This document shows, piece after piece, positions 36,737 to 46,311 of a DNA stretch of 64,000 bases; within the stretch, counting starts at the first letter, position 1; each line of letters begins with the position of its first letter. The translations under genes were made by a program, and so were the position numbers. Under the pieces are notes generated by a model. The model had not been told where the DNA came from. It saw only the letters and a program-made list of their open reading frames with translations, and ran no database searches. Origin of the DNA: Halovulum marinum (GTDB lineage Bacteria; Pseudomonadota; Alphaproteobacteria; Rhodobacterales; Rhodobacteraceae). The stretch lies in the NCBI RefSeq assembly GCF_009697225.1, contig NZ_WIND01000002.1:472163-536162 (forward strand). The letters run 5' to 3'.

Positions 36737-37783
36737 ATGACCACCGCAGATCAGAACGCACCGGAGCCGCAGCCCGGTGCGGCAGCCGCCGAGGCCGCGG
36801 CGAAGGCGCCGCCGGCGGCGCGCGCGCAGCGGGTGCGCGATCTGAGCGACCGCGCCCAGCGCCACCCCGAGAAGCAGAAGCGCGCCGACGCGCCGATCCT
36901 GCGCAAGCCGGACTGGATCCGGGTCAAGGCGCCGACCAGCCAGGGCTACCGCGACACCGCGCGGATCATGCGCGAGAACCGGCTGGTCACCGTCTGCGAG
37001 GAGGCCGGCTGCCCGAACGTCGGCGAGTGCTGGTCCCAGGGTCACGCCACGATGATGATCATGGGCGAGATCTGCACCCGCGGCTGCACCTTCTGCAACG
37101 TCGCCACCGGCCGCCCCGACGCGCTGGACGTGTTCGAGCCGGGGCGCGTCGCCGATGCCGTCGCCAAGCTGGGGCTGAACCATGTGGTGATCACCAGCGT
37201 CGACCGCGACGATCTGGAAGACGGCGGCGCCGAGCATTTCGCGCAGACGATCCGCGCCCTGCGCCGCAAGTGCCCGGGCACCACGATCGAGATCCTGACC
37301 CCCGACTTCCTGAAATGCGCCCCCGAGGCGCTGGAGGTCGTGGTGGCGGCGAAGCCGGACGTGTTCAACCACAACCTCGAGACGGTGCCGGGCCTGTATC
37401 CCGAGGTGCGGCCGGGGGCGCGCTATTTCCACAGCCTGCGGCTGCTGCAGCGGGTGAAGGAGATCGACCCGGCGATGTTCACCAAGTCCGGCATCATGGT
37501 CGGGCTGGGCGAGAACCGCCAGGCGGTGCACCAGGTGATGGACGACCTGCGCGCCGCGGACGTGGATTTCCTGACCGTCGGCCAGTACCTGCAGCCGACG
37601 CCCAAGCACCATCACGTCGACCGCTTCGTCACCCCCGAGGAATTCGCCAGCTACGAGAAGGCCGCCTACGGCAAGGGCTTCCTGACCGTCTCGGCGACGC
37701 CGCTGACCCGCTCGTCCTACCACGCCGGCGAGGATTTCGCCCGGCTGCGGGCGGCGCGCGAGGCGGCGCTGGCCGGCCGCTGA
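36737..37783 (+). CDS. lipA: Lipoyl synthase
   Basis: 348 residues, radical SAM. The auxiliary 4Fe-4S cluster cysteines are C87, C92 and C98 ([12 protein letters not shown]), the radical SAM cluster cysteines are C113, C117 and C120 (CTRGCTFC), and the C-terminal [10 protein letters not shown] contains the conserved serine that ligates the auxiliary cluster. It inserts two sulfur atoms into protein-bound octanoyl chains. The N-terminal 50 residues are Ala/Pro-rich and variable. AAGGAG lies 10 bases before ATG 36737. Functionally linked to lpdA upstream. Confidence 0.97.
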   Translation: MTTADQNAPEPQPGAAAAEAAAKAPPAARAQRVRDLSDRAQRHPEKQKRADAPILRKPDWIRVKAPTSQGYRDTARIMRENRLVTVCEEAGCPNVGECWSQGHATMMIMGEICTRGCTFCNVATGRPDALDVFEPGRVADAVAKLGLNHVVITSVDRDDLEDGGAEHFAQTIRALRRKCPGTTIEILTPDFLKCAPEALEVVVAAKPDVFNHNLETVPGLYPEVRPGARYFHSLRLLQRVKEIDPAMFTKSGIMVGLGENRQAVHQVMDDLRAADVDFLTVGQYLQPTPKHHHVDRFVTPEEFASYEKAAYGKGFLTVSATPLTRSSYHAGEDFARLRAAREAALAGR

Positions 37784-37787
37784 GCCG

Positions 37788-38627
37788 GTGACGCCGGCGC
37801 CGGTGCACCTGTTCTGGGCGCAGGGACTGGACGACGACGCGCCGCCGGTGGTGCGCGCGGCGGTCCGCGCCTGGCGCCGGCTGAACCCGGACCGCGAGGT
37901 GCGGCTGCTGACCGCCGCCGAGGCCGCGCCGGTGCTGCGCCGCGGCGGGTTCGACCTGGACGGGGCGACGATCCAGGTGCGGGCCGACGCGCTGCGGCTG
38001 TGCCTGCTGGAGCAGCACGGCGGGATCTGGGCCGATGCCTCGGTGCTGCCGCGCCGGCCGCTGGCGCGCTGGTTCGACGGGCAGCTCGACACCGGCGATC
38101 TGTGCGCGCCGCGGCGCGGCGATCCGGGCCGGGCGCTGTCGAACTGGTTCCTCTACGCCGCCCCGGGCGATCCGCTGCTGGCCGCCTGGGCCGAAGAGGC
38201 GCGGCGCTACTGGCACCGGCCGCGGGCGCTGGTCCGCGCCATGCCGGTCTGGCGGCGCCGGCTGCACCAGCGCGGCCCGAAGACCCGGCCGCCGGCGTGG
38301 TATGTGACCCCCGGCCAGGGCTGGTCGCGGCCGCTGCACCCGTATTTCTGGCCGCACTACCTGTTCACCTTCCGCGTGCTGGCCGACCCGGCGCTGGCGG
38401 CGCGCTGGCAGGCGGCGCCGCGGCTGCCGGGCGGGCCGCTGCACGCGCTGCTGGAGCTGCGCAAGGCGGTGGCGGACGACGCCGCGTTCCTGGCCCGCGC
38501 GCCCGAGGCGTGGCGCGGCGCGCCGATCCACAAGCTGAACTGGCGGCTGGACTGGCCCGAGCCGGTGCTGCGCCGGGCCCTGGGCCGCGCGCCGCGGCAG
38601 GACGCGCCGGCGCCGGCGCTCAGGTGA
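37788..38627 (+). CDS. Glycosyltransferase of the capsular polysaccharide synthesis / GT32-like type
   Basis: 279 residues. The core [24 protein letters not shown] matches the sugar-nucleotide-binding block of GT32-like and Caps_synth enzymes (R-x-D...R...L...GG-x-W-x-DA). [18 protein letters not shown] follows as expected. GTG 37788 starts four bases after the lipA stop, so translation is probably coupled to lipA, an unexpected partner. It most likely adds a sugar to a cell-surface glycan at the cytoplasmic side. The 3' end overlaps the convergent hpt gene by 8 bases. Confidence 0.8.
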   Translation: MTPAPVHLFWAQGLDDDAPPVVRAAVRAWRRLNPDREVRLLTAAEAAPVLRRGGFDLDGATIQVRADALRLCLLEQHGGIWADASVLPRRPLARWFDGQLDTGDLCAPRRGDPGRALSNWFLYAAPGDPLLAAWAEEARRYWHRPRALVRAMPVWRRRLHQRGPKTRPPAWYVTPGQGWSRPLHPYFWPHYLFTFRVLADPALAARWQAAPRLPGGPLHALLELRKAVADDAAFLARAPEAWRGAPIHKLNWRLDWPEPVLRRALGRAPRQDAPAPALR

Positions 38628-39162
38628 AGCGCACGGTGCCGATGTGCGGCAGGTTGCGGTTGCGCTGCGCGTAGTCGATGCCGTAGCCGACGACGAACTC
38701 GTCGGGGATCTCGAACCCGGTCCAGCGCGCCTTGACGTCGACCTCGCGCCGCGCCGGCTTGTCGAGCAGGGCGCAGACCTCGAGCCGCGCGGGATGGCGG
38801 GTGTTCAGGATGTCGAGCACATGCTTGAGCGTGTGGCCGGTGTCGACGATGTCCTCGACCACCAGCACGTCGCGGCCCTCGATCTCGCCGCGCAGGTCCT
38901 TCAGGATCCGCACCTCGCGGCTGCTTTCGGTGGCGTTGCCGTAGGACGACGCCTCGAGGAAGTCGACCTCGACCGGCAGCTCCAGCTCGCGCACCAGGTC
39001 GGCGATGAACACGAAGCTGCCGCGCAGCAGGCCGACGACGACCAGCTTGTCGGTGCCGCGGAAATGCGCCGAGATATCGCGCGCGAGTTCCTCGACGCGG
39101 GCGGCGATGGACTTCGCCGAGATCAGTTCGTCGATGACATAGGCGGAATGATCCGGTTGCAT
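38620..39162 (-). CDS. hpt: Hypoxanthine phosphoribosyltransferase
   Basis: 180 residues. The PRPP-binding loop is [14 protein letters not shown], with upstream [19 protein letters not shown] and downstream [20 protein letters not shown], the pattern of the hypoxanthine/guanine enzymes. It salvages hypoxanthine (and guanine) to IMP/GMP. The ATG at 39160-39162 is preferred; 15 further upstream codons are in frame but not family-like. The ribosome site is weak. It is monocistronic, divergent from ratA. Confidence 0.95.
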   Translation of the reverse strand: MQPDHSAYVIDELISAKSIAARVEELARDISAHFRGTDKLVVVGLLRGSFVFIADLVRELELPVEVDFLEASSYGNATESSREVRILKDLRGEIEGRDVLVVEDIVDTGHTLKHVLDILNTRHPARLEVCALLDKPARREVDVKARWTGFEIPDEFVVGYGIDYAQRNRNLPHIGTVRFT

Positions 39163-39251
39163 GGGTCGCGGCCCCCGTGTTGTGCTGGCGTCCGCACCCT
39201 GCGGCAACGCGGGGTTTTGTCAATCCGAATTGCCGGGCCATATACCGCAGA

Positions 39252-39737
39252 ATGCCGACTCATACCGAAGACCGCGAGATGCCCTATAGCGCCGACCAGC
39301 TGTACGCGCTGGTGGCCGACATCGAGAGCTATCCCGAGTTCCTGCCGTGGTGCAGCGCCGCGCGGATCCGCCGCCGCCATCCCGAGGGCGCGCGCGAGAT
39401 CCTCGACGCCGAGCTGGTGATCAGCTTCAAGGTGTTCCGCGAGCGTTTCGGCAGCCGGGTGACGCTGGACCCGGAGGCCCGCCGGATCGCCGTCGAGTAC
39501 CTCGACGGCCCGTTCCGGCACATGATCAACGACTGGCGCTTCGAGCCGCTGGGGCCGAACCGCTGCCAGGTGCATTTCCACGTCGATTTCGAGTTCCGCT
39601 CGCGGGCGCTGCAGGCGCTGATCGGGATCGTGTTCAACGACGCCATGCAGCGCGTCGTGCGCGCCTTCGAGCGCCGCGCGGCGGTGCTGTACGGGACGTC
39701 CGGCTCCGGCTCCGGCTCCGGCGCGGCGTCGGCCTGA
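39252..39737 (+). CDS. RatA/COQ10-type START-domain protein
   Basis: 161 residues of the polyketide cyclase/START fold: MPYSADQLYALVADIESYPEFLPWCSAARI at the N-terminus and IGIVFNDAMQRVVRAFERRAAVLYG at the end are typical of the alphaproteobacterial RatA/COQ10 family. E. coli RatA blocks ribosome subunit joining; the mitochondrial relative Coq10 is a ubiquinone chaperone, and the latter role is the more likely one here since no partner ratB is seen. The tail is a short Ser-Gly repeat encoded by TCCGGC units. Confidence 0.9.
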   Translation: MPTHTEDREMPYSADQLYALVADIESYPEFLPWCSAARIRRRHPEGAREILDAELVISFKVFRERFGSRVTLDPEARRIAVEYLDGPFRHMINDWRFEPLGPNRCQVHFHVDFEFRSRALQALIGIVFNDAMQRVVRAFERRAAVLYGTSGSGSGSGAASA

Positions 39738-39753
39738 GCCGCGCGCCGCCGGC

Positions 39754-40620
<867 letters not shown>

Positions 40621-40883
40621 CTCCTTGCGGGGTCTGCGGGTGGCGCGGACTATGGGCGAGGGCCGCGGGGCCTGCAAGGCCGTGGGGGCGGCGGTCAGCG
40701 GCGCCGGAACGGGCGCGCCGCGGCGCTGCGTGCCTGCGCCCGCCTCGGGCCGATGCCGGCCAGCCGGTGCGGCCCCTGCGCGGCCGGCGCGGGGCGCCGA
40801 CGCGGCGGCAATCTTCGAGGGTGGGGATCGCGTTCACGTCCGCCGGCGAACGCCGCTTCGTCGCGGCGTTCGCCCGGGCGGCG

Positions 40884-41411
40884 TCAGAGCCGCTGGGCGA
40901 CGATCTCTTCGCCGCGCAGCAGCTCGCGCACGCGCACGTCGCCGGCGGCAAAGGCGTTGCGCAGCACGCTGACCGCGCGCCACGGCTCAGCGTCGCCACA
41001 CATGAACACGTCGAACGCGCCATAGCCGATCTCGGGCCAGGTGTGCACCGAGATGTGGCTTTCGGCCAGCACCGCCACGCCGCTGACGCCCTGCGGCGAG
41101 AACTTGTGCGTGTGCAGGTGCAGCAGCGTCGCGCCGCACGCGTCGACGCAGTCGCGGAACGCCTGCTCAATGCGGGACCGGTCGTCCAGCCCGACACCGT
41201 CGATCACCTCGATGATCAGGTGCGTGCCGGCGAAGACCTTGCCGTCGCGGCGGATGAAGTGATCGTCGCGCGACGGATCGAACACGTCGCGGTCATGGAC
41301 CAGCTCCAGGTGGTTCTCATGCGCAGACACGGATGCCTGCGCGGGAATGCCCGCGTGGGTGGCGCCTGTCTCCAGACCGTTCCCCAGTTGGACGTGGGTG
41401 GCGCTTTTCAT
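40884..41411 (-). CDS. speD: S-adenosylmethionine decarboxylase proenzyme
   Basis: 175 residues of the prokaryotic class 1B type. Self-cleavage between E117 and S118 in LAESHISVHTWPE would generate the pyruvoyl cofactor; downstream C and H residues (FMCGDAEPW, TLLHLHTHKF) belong to the active site. The N-terminus is about 55 residues longer than usual for class 1B. ATG 41409-41411 is chosen because GGAGG lies five bases upstream; an ATG four codons earlier lacks a ribosome site. Supplies decarboxy-SAM to SpeE. Confidence 0.95.
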   Translation of the reverse strand: MKSATHVQLGNGLETGATHAGIPAQASVSAHENHLELVHDRDVFDPSRDDHFIRRDGKVFAGTHLIIEVIDGVGLDDRSRIEQAFRDCVDACGATLLHLHTHKFSPQGVSGVAVLAESHISVHTWPEIGYGAFDVFMCGDAEPWRAVSVLRNAFAAGDVRVRELLRGEEIVAQRL

Positions 41412-41512
41412 CGCGTCCTCCATGCCAGCCAGCAGAATGAATCCAGCGGTTCCTTAGCGCCCCCCCGGGAAAACCCGAAGTTGGGATCGGCAACCCTGTG
41501 GGCGGCGACCTA

Positions 41513-41536
41513 ATCGGGCGCGCCGACTCGTTCAAG
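41513..41536 (-). promoter_or_regulatory. Possible heat-shock-like promoter of speD
   Basis: On the minus strand CTTGAA (preceded by CCC) and, 12 bases later, CCCGAT resemble the sigma-32 consensus CTTGAA/CCCCAT, with a slightly short spacer; about 100 bases before speD. Weak evidence. Confidence 0.25.
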
Positions 41537-41588
41537 GGCAAAGACGCCAATGGGCGGAATTTTTCCGGCCTGTCGCGTCCGGGCGGCG

Positions 41589-41926
41589 TCAGCCGGGGTC
41601 CGGACGCAGCGCCGAACGGGCCCGGCCGGTCCAGAACAGCGCCCAGACCGCATAGCCCATGAACCTGGGCGCATCCACGATCAGCACGATCGGCCTGGTC
41701 TGCGGAACGATACGTCGAAACCCATGGACCCGGCCGGCGGCCGCGGCCGCCTGCGGCCCGGAAGCTGAGCCATGATCCCCGACCGGAACAGCAGGTGGGC
41801 CGCACAGATCACATATTCGGGCAGGGCGCCGACAAGCAGCCCGGCGTGCTCGTGCGGCATGAACCGGTCGTCCGGCGCGACAAGGGCCAAGAACAGCGCG
41901 GCGGCGCCGAAGCGGTGCGGCGACAT
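41589..41926 (-). pseudogene. Probable frameshifted small membrane protein gene
   Basis: On the minus strand, from ATG 41924-41926, one frame reads a hydrophobic protein with FGAAALFLALVAPDD and ALPEYVICAAHLLFRSGIMAQLP. Near 41700-41725 this frame runs into a stop, while another frame continues as a sensible C-terminus: RIVPQTRPIVLIVDAPRFMGYAVWALFWTG, ending at the stop 41589-41591. Both halves look like real, continuous coding sequence, so a single frameshift (or sequence error) appears to split the gene. Family not recognised. The rest of the 840-base gap between speD and rplM carries nothing else convincing except a possible rplM promoter (TTGCAA 42114, AAAATA 42137). Confidence 0.45.
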
Positions 41927-42251
41927 CGGGAAGGATCGCCGCGAACGCGCAGGCCGCGGCGGGTGCCGAGGATCCGTATCGCCATTATCGACATCCATGA
42001 ATGACGTCCGCCACTCGATCGCATTGCGCATGAGGACAGCGCATCGTGTCATTCCGTCGTCATACGTCGTGCGGGAAAACGTCCGAGAAATCTGGGGTAA
42101 TATGATACCTTAATTGCAAGGCCATGATTGGCAAGGAAAATACCGGAAGGCGGGGCGTTGACATGGCGCGGGAAATCCGTAGAAACCGCTCATCCGCTTT
42201 CCGGGTGGTGACGGCACCGACGCCACCGCCACAGACGATTGGACAAGACCG

Positions 42252-42719
42252 ATGAAAACCTACTCCGCCAAACCGGCAGAGATCGAGAAGAAGTGGGTCC
42301 TGATCGACGCCGAGGGCGTCGTTCTGGGCCGGCTTGCCTCGATCATCGCCATGCGCCTGCGCGGCAAGCACAAGCCCAGCTTCACGCCGCACATGGACAT
42401 GGGCGACAACGTGATCGTCATCAACGCCGAGAAGGTGCAGATGACGGGCAACAAGCGCACCGACAAGAACTACCACTGGCACACCGGCCACCCGGGCGGC
42501 ATCAAGTCGCGCACCGCCGGCCAGCTGCTGGAAGGCCGCTTCCCCGAGCGGGTGATCCAGAAGGCCGTGCAGCGGATGCTGCCGGGCGGCCCGCTGAGCC
42601 GCAAGCAGATGTCCAACCTGCGCGTCTATGCCGGCACCGAGCACGAGCACGCAGCGCAGCAGCCCGAGGTTCTGGACGTCCGCGCCATGAACCCGAAGAA
42701 CACCCGGGAGCAGGCATGA
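42252..42719 (+). CDS. rplM: 50S ribosomal protein L13
   Basis: 155 residues, full-length L13: [30 protein letters not shown] at the N-terminus, [16 protein letters not shown] and [16 protein letters not shown] in the middle. It binds 23S rRNA domain II early in 50S assembly and, in E. coli, is part of an operon with rpsI under feedback control. The following rpsI overlaps its stop codon, so they are co-translated. RBS is weak (GGACAAGACC). Promoter candidates lie in the AT-richer stretch about 110 bases upstream. Confidence 0.98.
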   Translation: MKTYSAKPAEIEKKWVLIDAEGVVLGRLASIIAMRLRGKHKPSFTPHMDMGDNVIVINAEKVQMTGNKRTDKNYHWHTGHPGGIKSRTAGQLLEGRFPERVIQKAVQRMLPGGPLSRKQMSNLRVYAGTEHEHAAQQPEVLDVRAMNPKNTREQA

Positions 42720-43213
42720 TGAACGACGATATCAAGAGCTTCGAGACCCTCGGCGAGGCCGTCGACGGCGTCGACACCCCGGCCGCGGTCGCGGCCGCGC
42801 CGTCCTACGAGCAGGTCCGCGACGCGCTGGGCCGTTCCTACGCCACCGGCAAGCGCAAGGACGCGGTGGCCCGCGTCTGGATCAAGCCCGGCAACGGCAA
42901 GGTCACGGTGAACGGCAAGGAGATGAACCAGTACTTCGCCCGTCCGGTGCTGCAGATGGTGATCGGCCAGGCCTTCACCGTGGCCGGCGTCGAGGGCGAG
43001 TTCGACGTGATGGCGACCGTCAAGGGCGGCGGCCTGTCCGGCCAGGCCGGCGCGGTCAAGCACGGTATCTCGAAGGCGCTGACCCTGTACGAGCCGTCTC
43101 TGCGCCCGGCGCTGAAGGCCGCCGGCTTCCTGACCCGCGACAGCCGCGTGGTCGAGCGCAAGAAGTACGGCCGCCGCAAGGCCCGCCGCAGCTTCCAGTT
43201 CTCGAAGCGCTGA
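42716..43213 (+). CDS. rpsI: 30S ribosomal protein S9
   Basis: 165 residues (164 if the second of two adjacent ATG codons is used). The core begins [31 protein letters not shown] and ends with the invariant ...[17 protein letters not shown], whose C-terminal Arg reaches the P-site tRNA. The first 35 residues are an acidic extension common in alphaproteobacteria. GGGAG lies five bases before ATG 42716, which overlaps the rplM stop. Terminator follows at 43236. Confidence 0.98.
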   Translation: MMNDDIKSFETLGEAVDGVDTPAAVAAAPSYEQVRDALGRSYATGKRKDAVARVWIKPGNGKVTVNGKEMNQYFARPVLQMVIGQAFTVAGVEGEFDVMATVKGGGLSGQAGAVKHGISKALTLYEPSLRPALKAAGFLTRDSRVVERKKYGRRKARRSFQFSKR

Positions 43214-43235
43214 TCCGGTCGGCTTCGACAACTCG

Positions 43236-43270
43236 AAAGGCCCGTCGCGATGCTCGCGGCGGGCCTTTTT
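43236..43270 (+). terminator. Rho-independent terminator of rplM-rpsI
   Basis: Stem AAAGGCCCGTCGCG / CGCGGCGGGCCTTT (one U-G pair) with a 5-base loop and a T-run, 23 bases after the rpsI stop. Since the convergent acyltransferase gene ends at 43302, it may also act for that gene. Confidence 0.92.
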
Positions 43271-43301
43271 CATGCGCGCCGCCGGGATCGCGACGCGGGC
43301 C

Positions 43302-45197
43302 TCAGTCCGCCGCGGCGGCGAGGTGCGGCGCCAGCGCGCGTTCGGCGAACCATTCGGCGGCGCGCGGCGACAGGTGGTCGTTGTCCACCGACACCAGCCC
43401 GGTCGCGGTGCCGTCGAAGGTGATCAGGCAGCGGCGCGGGCCGTCCCCTGCGGGGCAGAAGCTGTCGGCCGGATCGACATAGGCGAAGCCGCTGCCCGCC
43501 AGGCCCCGCGCCAGCGCCCGGTTGCGCCCGGCCATCAGGTAGGCGTCGGCGTAGAGCGCGTCGCCCCGCGCGCTCAGCGTCTCGGGGCGGTACTCGCGGG
43601 TGAGGATGAACTGCTTGAACGCCGTCGGGTACCAGCGCGGCACCGGCCCGACGACGACGACCCGCGCGTCGCCCGCGGCCTGCGACAGCACCTGCACGGT
43701 GCGCGCCAGCGCGGCGTCGAAGGCGGCGTCGTCCATCGGATAGCCCCAGTGCCGCCAGCCGGCGTGCAGCACGATCAGCCGGTACGGCGTCTGCCGGACA
43801 TGCTCCAGGATCCGGGCGTTGACCGCGTTGCAGTTCGGCCGGTGGTTCAGGATCGCCGGGTCCAGGTCCAGCAGCGGCGGGCAGCCGGCCTGGGTCAGCT
43901 GGGTCACCGGCAGCCCGCGCCGCGCCGCCGCCGCCCGCAGCCCGGGATAGAGCGCCGCGGCATGGCTGTCGCCCCACAGCAGCACCGACGGCGGCGCGTA
44001 GCAGACGTCGGCGTGGGTGGTCTCGTTCTTCTCCTGCAGCATGCAGTCGTACTGCCGTACCGCGTCCTCCCAGCCGAAGTCCGGCTGCCGCGGAAAGCGC
44101 GACAGGCGGTCGACCTGGGGCGCCGCGATCCCCGCCGCCAGCGCGGTGACCGCCAGCGCCGCCGCCGCGGCGCGCACCGGCGGCGCCGGATCGCCGCCGC
44201 GGCGGCGCCGGAACGGCTGCTCGACCAGCCGCCAGGTCGCCCAGCCCAGCAGCAGCGCCAGCGCCGCGGCCGCCAGCAGCATCGCCTCCGACGGCGGCCG
44301 CGCATCGGACAGGCGCAGCGCCGCGAGCAGCGGCTGGTGCCACAGGTAGGCGCTGTAGCTGATCAGCCCGATCCCCACCAGCGGCCGCGCCGACAGCAGC
44401 CGGCCGGCGGCGGTGCCCTCGGCGTGCAGCAGCAGCAGCGCGGTGCCGCCGACCGGCAGCAGCGTGTACTGCGACGGCCACGCCAGCCCCGGATGGCTGA
44501 TCGCGATGCTGACCGTGATCGCCAGCAGCCCCAGCGCCGCGCGGCGGCCGTCGGCGCGGGCGCCGTACCGGTGGTGCCACAGCGCGCACAGCGCGCCGGC
44601 CAGCAGCTCCCAGGCGCGCGCGGGCAGCAGGTAGAAGCGGGCCTCGCTGCCGCCGACGCCGCCCGCGGCGATCGCGAAGCTGAGCAGCAGCAGCCCGCCC
44701 AGCGCCAGCCCAGTGCGCCGCGGCCCGAGACGCCACAGCGCCGCCAGCAGCAGCGGGAACAGCACATAGAACTGCTCCTCGATCGCCAGGCTCCAGGTGT
44801 GCAGCAGCGGCAGTTCCTCGGCGCGGGCGGCGAAATAGCCCGCCTCCTGCCAGAACCACAGGTTCGAGGCGAACGCCGCGGTGGCGATCACCGCCGCGAA
44901 GTGGTCCTCGAGTTCCTCGGGGGTCATCACCTGCATCATCAGCGGCACGGTGGCGGCGGTGACGAACAGCAGCGCCGGCAGGATGCGCCGCGCGCGCCGC
45001 TCGTAGAACCGGGTCAGCGAATAGCGCCCCTGCGCCAGGTCCTGCAGCAGCAGCCGGGTGATCAGGTAGCCGCTGATCACGAAGAACACGTCGACGCCGA
45101 CGAACCCGCCCGCGGCCCAGGAAAAGCCCGCGTGGAACAGGATCACGGGCAGCACCGCGACCGCGCGCAGCCCGTCGATGTCCGGCCGGTGGTTCAT
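43302..45197 (-). CDS. OafA/YrhL-type membrane acyltransferase with C-terminal SGNH domain
   Basis: About 631 residues. N-terminal acyltransferase-3 domain of ten membrane helices: RPDIDGLRAVAVLPVILFHAG, GGFVGVDVFFVISGYLITRLLL, RRARRILPALL and LLHTWSLAIEEQFYVLFPLLL. C-terminal periplasmic SGNH hydrolase-like domain with GDSHAAALYPGL and the DNDHLSP His motif. Such two-domain proteins transfer acetyl (or other acyl) groups to O-antigen, peptidoglycan or exopolysaccharide. ATG 45195-45197 is preferred over a TTG three codons upstream; neither has a ribosome site. One of two such enzymes in this patch. Confidence 0.92.
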   Translation of the reverse strand: MNHRPDIDGLRAVAVLPVILFHAGFSWAAGGFVGVDVFFVISGYLITRLLLQDLAQGRYSLTRFYERRARRILPALLFVTAATVPLMMQVMTPEELEDHFAAVIATAAFASNLWFWQEAGYFAARAEELPLLHTWSLAIEEQFYVLFPLLLAALWRLGPRRTGLALGGLLLLSFAIAAGGVGGSEARFYLLPARAWELLAGALCALWHHRYGARADGRRAALGLLAITVSIAISHPGLAWPSQYTLLPVGGTALLLLHAEGTAAGRLLSARPLVGIGLISYSAYLWHQPLLAALRLSDARPPSEAMLLAAAALALLLGWATWRLVEQPFRRRRGGDPAPPVRAAAAALAVTALAAGIAAPQVDRLSRFPRQPDFGWEDAVRQYDCMLQEKNETTHADVCYAPPSVLLWGDSHAAALYPGLRAAAARRGLPVTQLTQAGCPPLLDLDPAILNHRPNCNAVNARILEHVRQTPYRLIVLHAGWRHWGYPMDDAAFDAALARTVQVLSQAAGDARVVVVGPVPRWYPTAFKQFILTREYRPETLSARGDALYADAYLMAGRNRALARGLAGSGFAYVDPADSFCPAGDGPRRCLITFDGTATGLVSVDNDHLSPRAAEWFAERALAPHLAAAAD

Positions 45198-45279
45198 GGT
45201 GCGCAATTTTAGCCGAGATTGTGGCGAAGATGCGCACCAGGTGCCCGCGGCTGGGCGATCGCAGAATCTGTCGGGTGGT

Positions 45280-46170
45280 TCAAGGCAGTTCGTCGAGCGA
45301 TTCCTCGCGCAGCACGATGCTCAGGCCGGGGATGCTGGATTCGATCCGAGAGGCGAATGCCGCGTTCAATCGGCGGAATCGTGTTCTGGTGCCCTCGGAA
45401 TCGTCGATGGCAAGCCAGCGTGGCGCTTCCAGTGCCGCGACCACCGTCTTCAGGAGCGACGTGGCGGATCCCTTCTCAAAGCGGACGGTCTGATCGCCGA
45501 CGCCGAAGATATCGAGGACGCTGGCGAGCTTGCTTGAGTAGCTGAGCACCCTCACCTTGCCGCCGCTGAGCAGCGACCAGTAGGTGATGTGATAGGAATT
45601 GGTGATGATCCGGTCGGTCTTCTGCATCAACGCGCGCAGATCCTGAACGCTTGCCTCGTTGGTCAGGCACAGAACATCGGGATGTCGGGCTTTCACCTCC
45701 GCGAATATCCTTTCGACATTGCCCGAAACCCGAGGGTTGGCATTCAATACCAGACCGATTCGATCGCCGCGCGCGACCTCGGCGATCGGATGATGGCAGC
45801 TGGGGCAGGGTACGAATTCTTCCGACGTTCCCAAATCACGCGATGACAGGAATGCAGTCTCGTGGATCGGGAAGGTCTGTTCCTCGATCCGTCGTCGGCG
45901 GCGGCGGCGGGACAGGAAGCCCTTGATGCCGCGATCGATCGAGGCGGAATTACCGACGGCCCAGGTGATGCGATAGTGGTACTCGTCGGCAAGCGCGCTC
46001 TGGTGGGTCTCGAAGGCACCACCGCCGACGACAAGTACCTGTCCCGAGCAGGCAGGCGCCGCATGAATCCGGTAATATAGAAAGGGGGAGCACAGCTCGT
46101 CGCCCAGGTTGAACGGCACGCCGCGCGCGTTGTTCAAATAAGTCACGCCATCTTTCTCGAATTTGTACAT
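45280..46170 (-). CDS. Probable polysaccharide pyruvyl transferase family protein
   Basis: 296 residues. NLGDELCSPFLYYRI near the start, VLVVGGGAFE, and IITNSYHITYWSLLSGGKVRVLSY near residue 200 resemble the NxGD, GGG and tHg-like blocks of the pyruvyl transferase family (CsaB/WcaK type), which add pyruvate ketals to polysaccharide sugars; no closer match is recognised. An Arg tract RRRRRRR lies near residue 90 and CPSC at about 120. Base composition is about 60% GC (63% and 58% in two lines counted) against 75-90% in neighbouring genes, so it was probably acquired separately. Start MYKFEKDG at ATG 46168-46170. Confidence 0.6.
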   Translation of the reverse strand: MYKFEKDGVTYLNNARGVPFNLGDELCSPFLYYRIHAAPACSGQVLVVGGGAFETHQSALADEYHYRITWAVGNSASIDRGIKGFLSRRRRRRRIEEQTFPIHETAFLSSRDLGTSEEFVPCPSCHHPIAEVARGDRIGLVLNANPRVSGNVERIFAEVKARHPDVLCLTNEASVQDLRALMQKTDRIITNSYHITYWSLLSGGKVRVLSYSSKLASVLDIFGVGDQTVRFEKGSATSLLKTVVAALEAPRWLAIDDSEGTRTRFRRLNAAFASRIESSIPGLSIVLREESLDELP

Positions 46171-46311
46171 GTCTGTTTTCCAGCGCGTTTGGTTCTGCCG
46201 GCATCGAACCACCATCGGTCGCGGAAAGCAAACCTGCGTGGGACAAGCGACCGGGAGAACGAAATATTAACCTTGCTGCGGTCCGATCGGGCCGGTTTTT
46301 CCGGGGGCGCG

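Noticed and set aside
39252..39737. RatA gene as one half of a toxin-antitoxin pair
   Set aside because: No ratB neighbour; the gene sits among metabolic genes, and the COQ10-like ubiquinone role fits better.
42239..43213. 324-codon frame joining rplM region and rpsI
   Set aside because: The rpsI part is real; the upstream part is the wrong frame of rplM, which has its own clear start.
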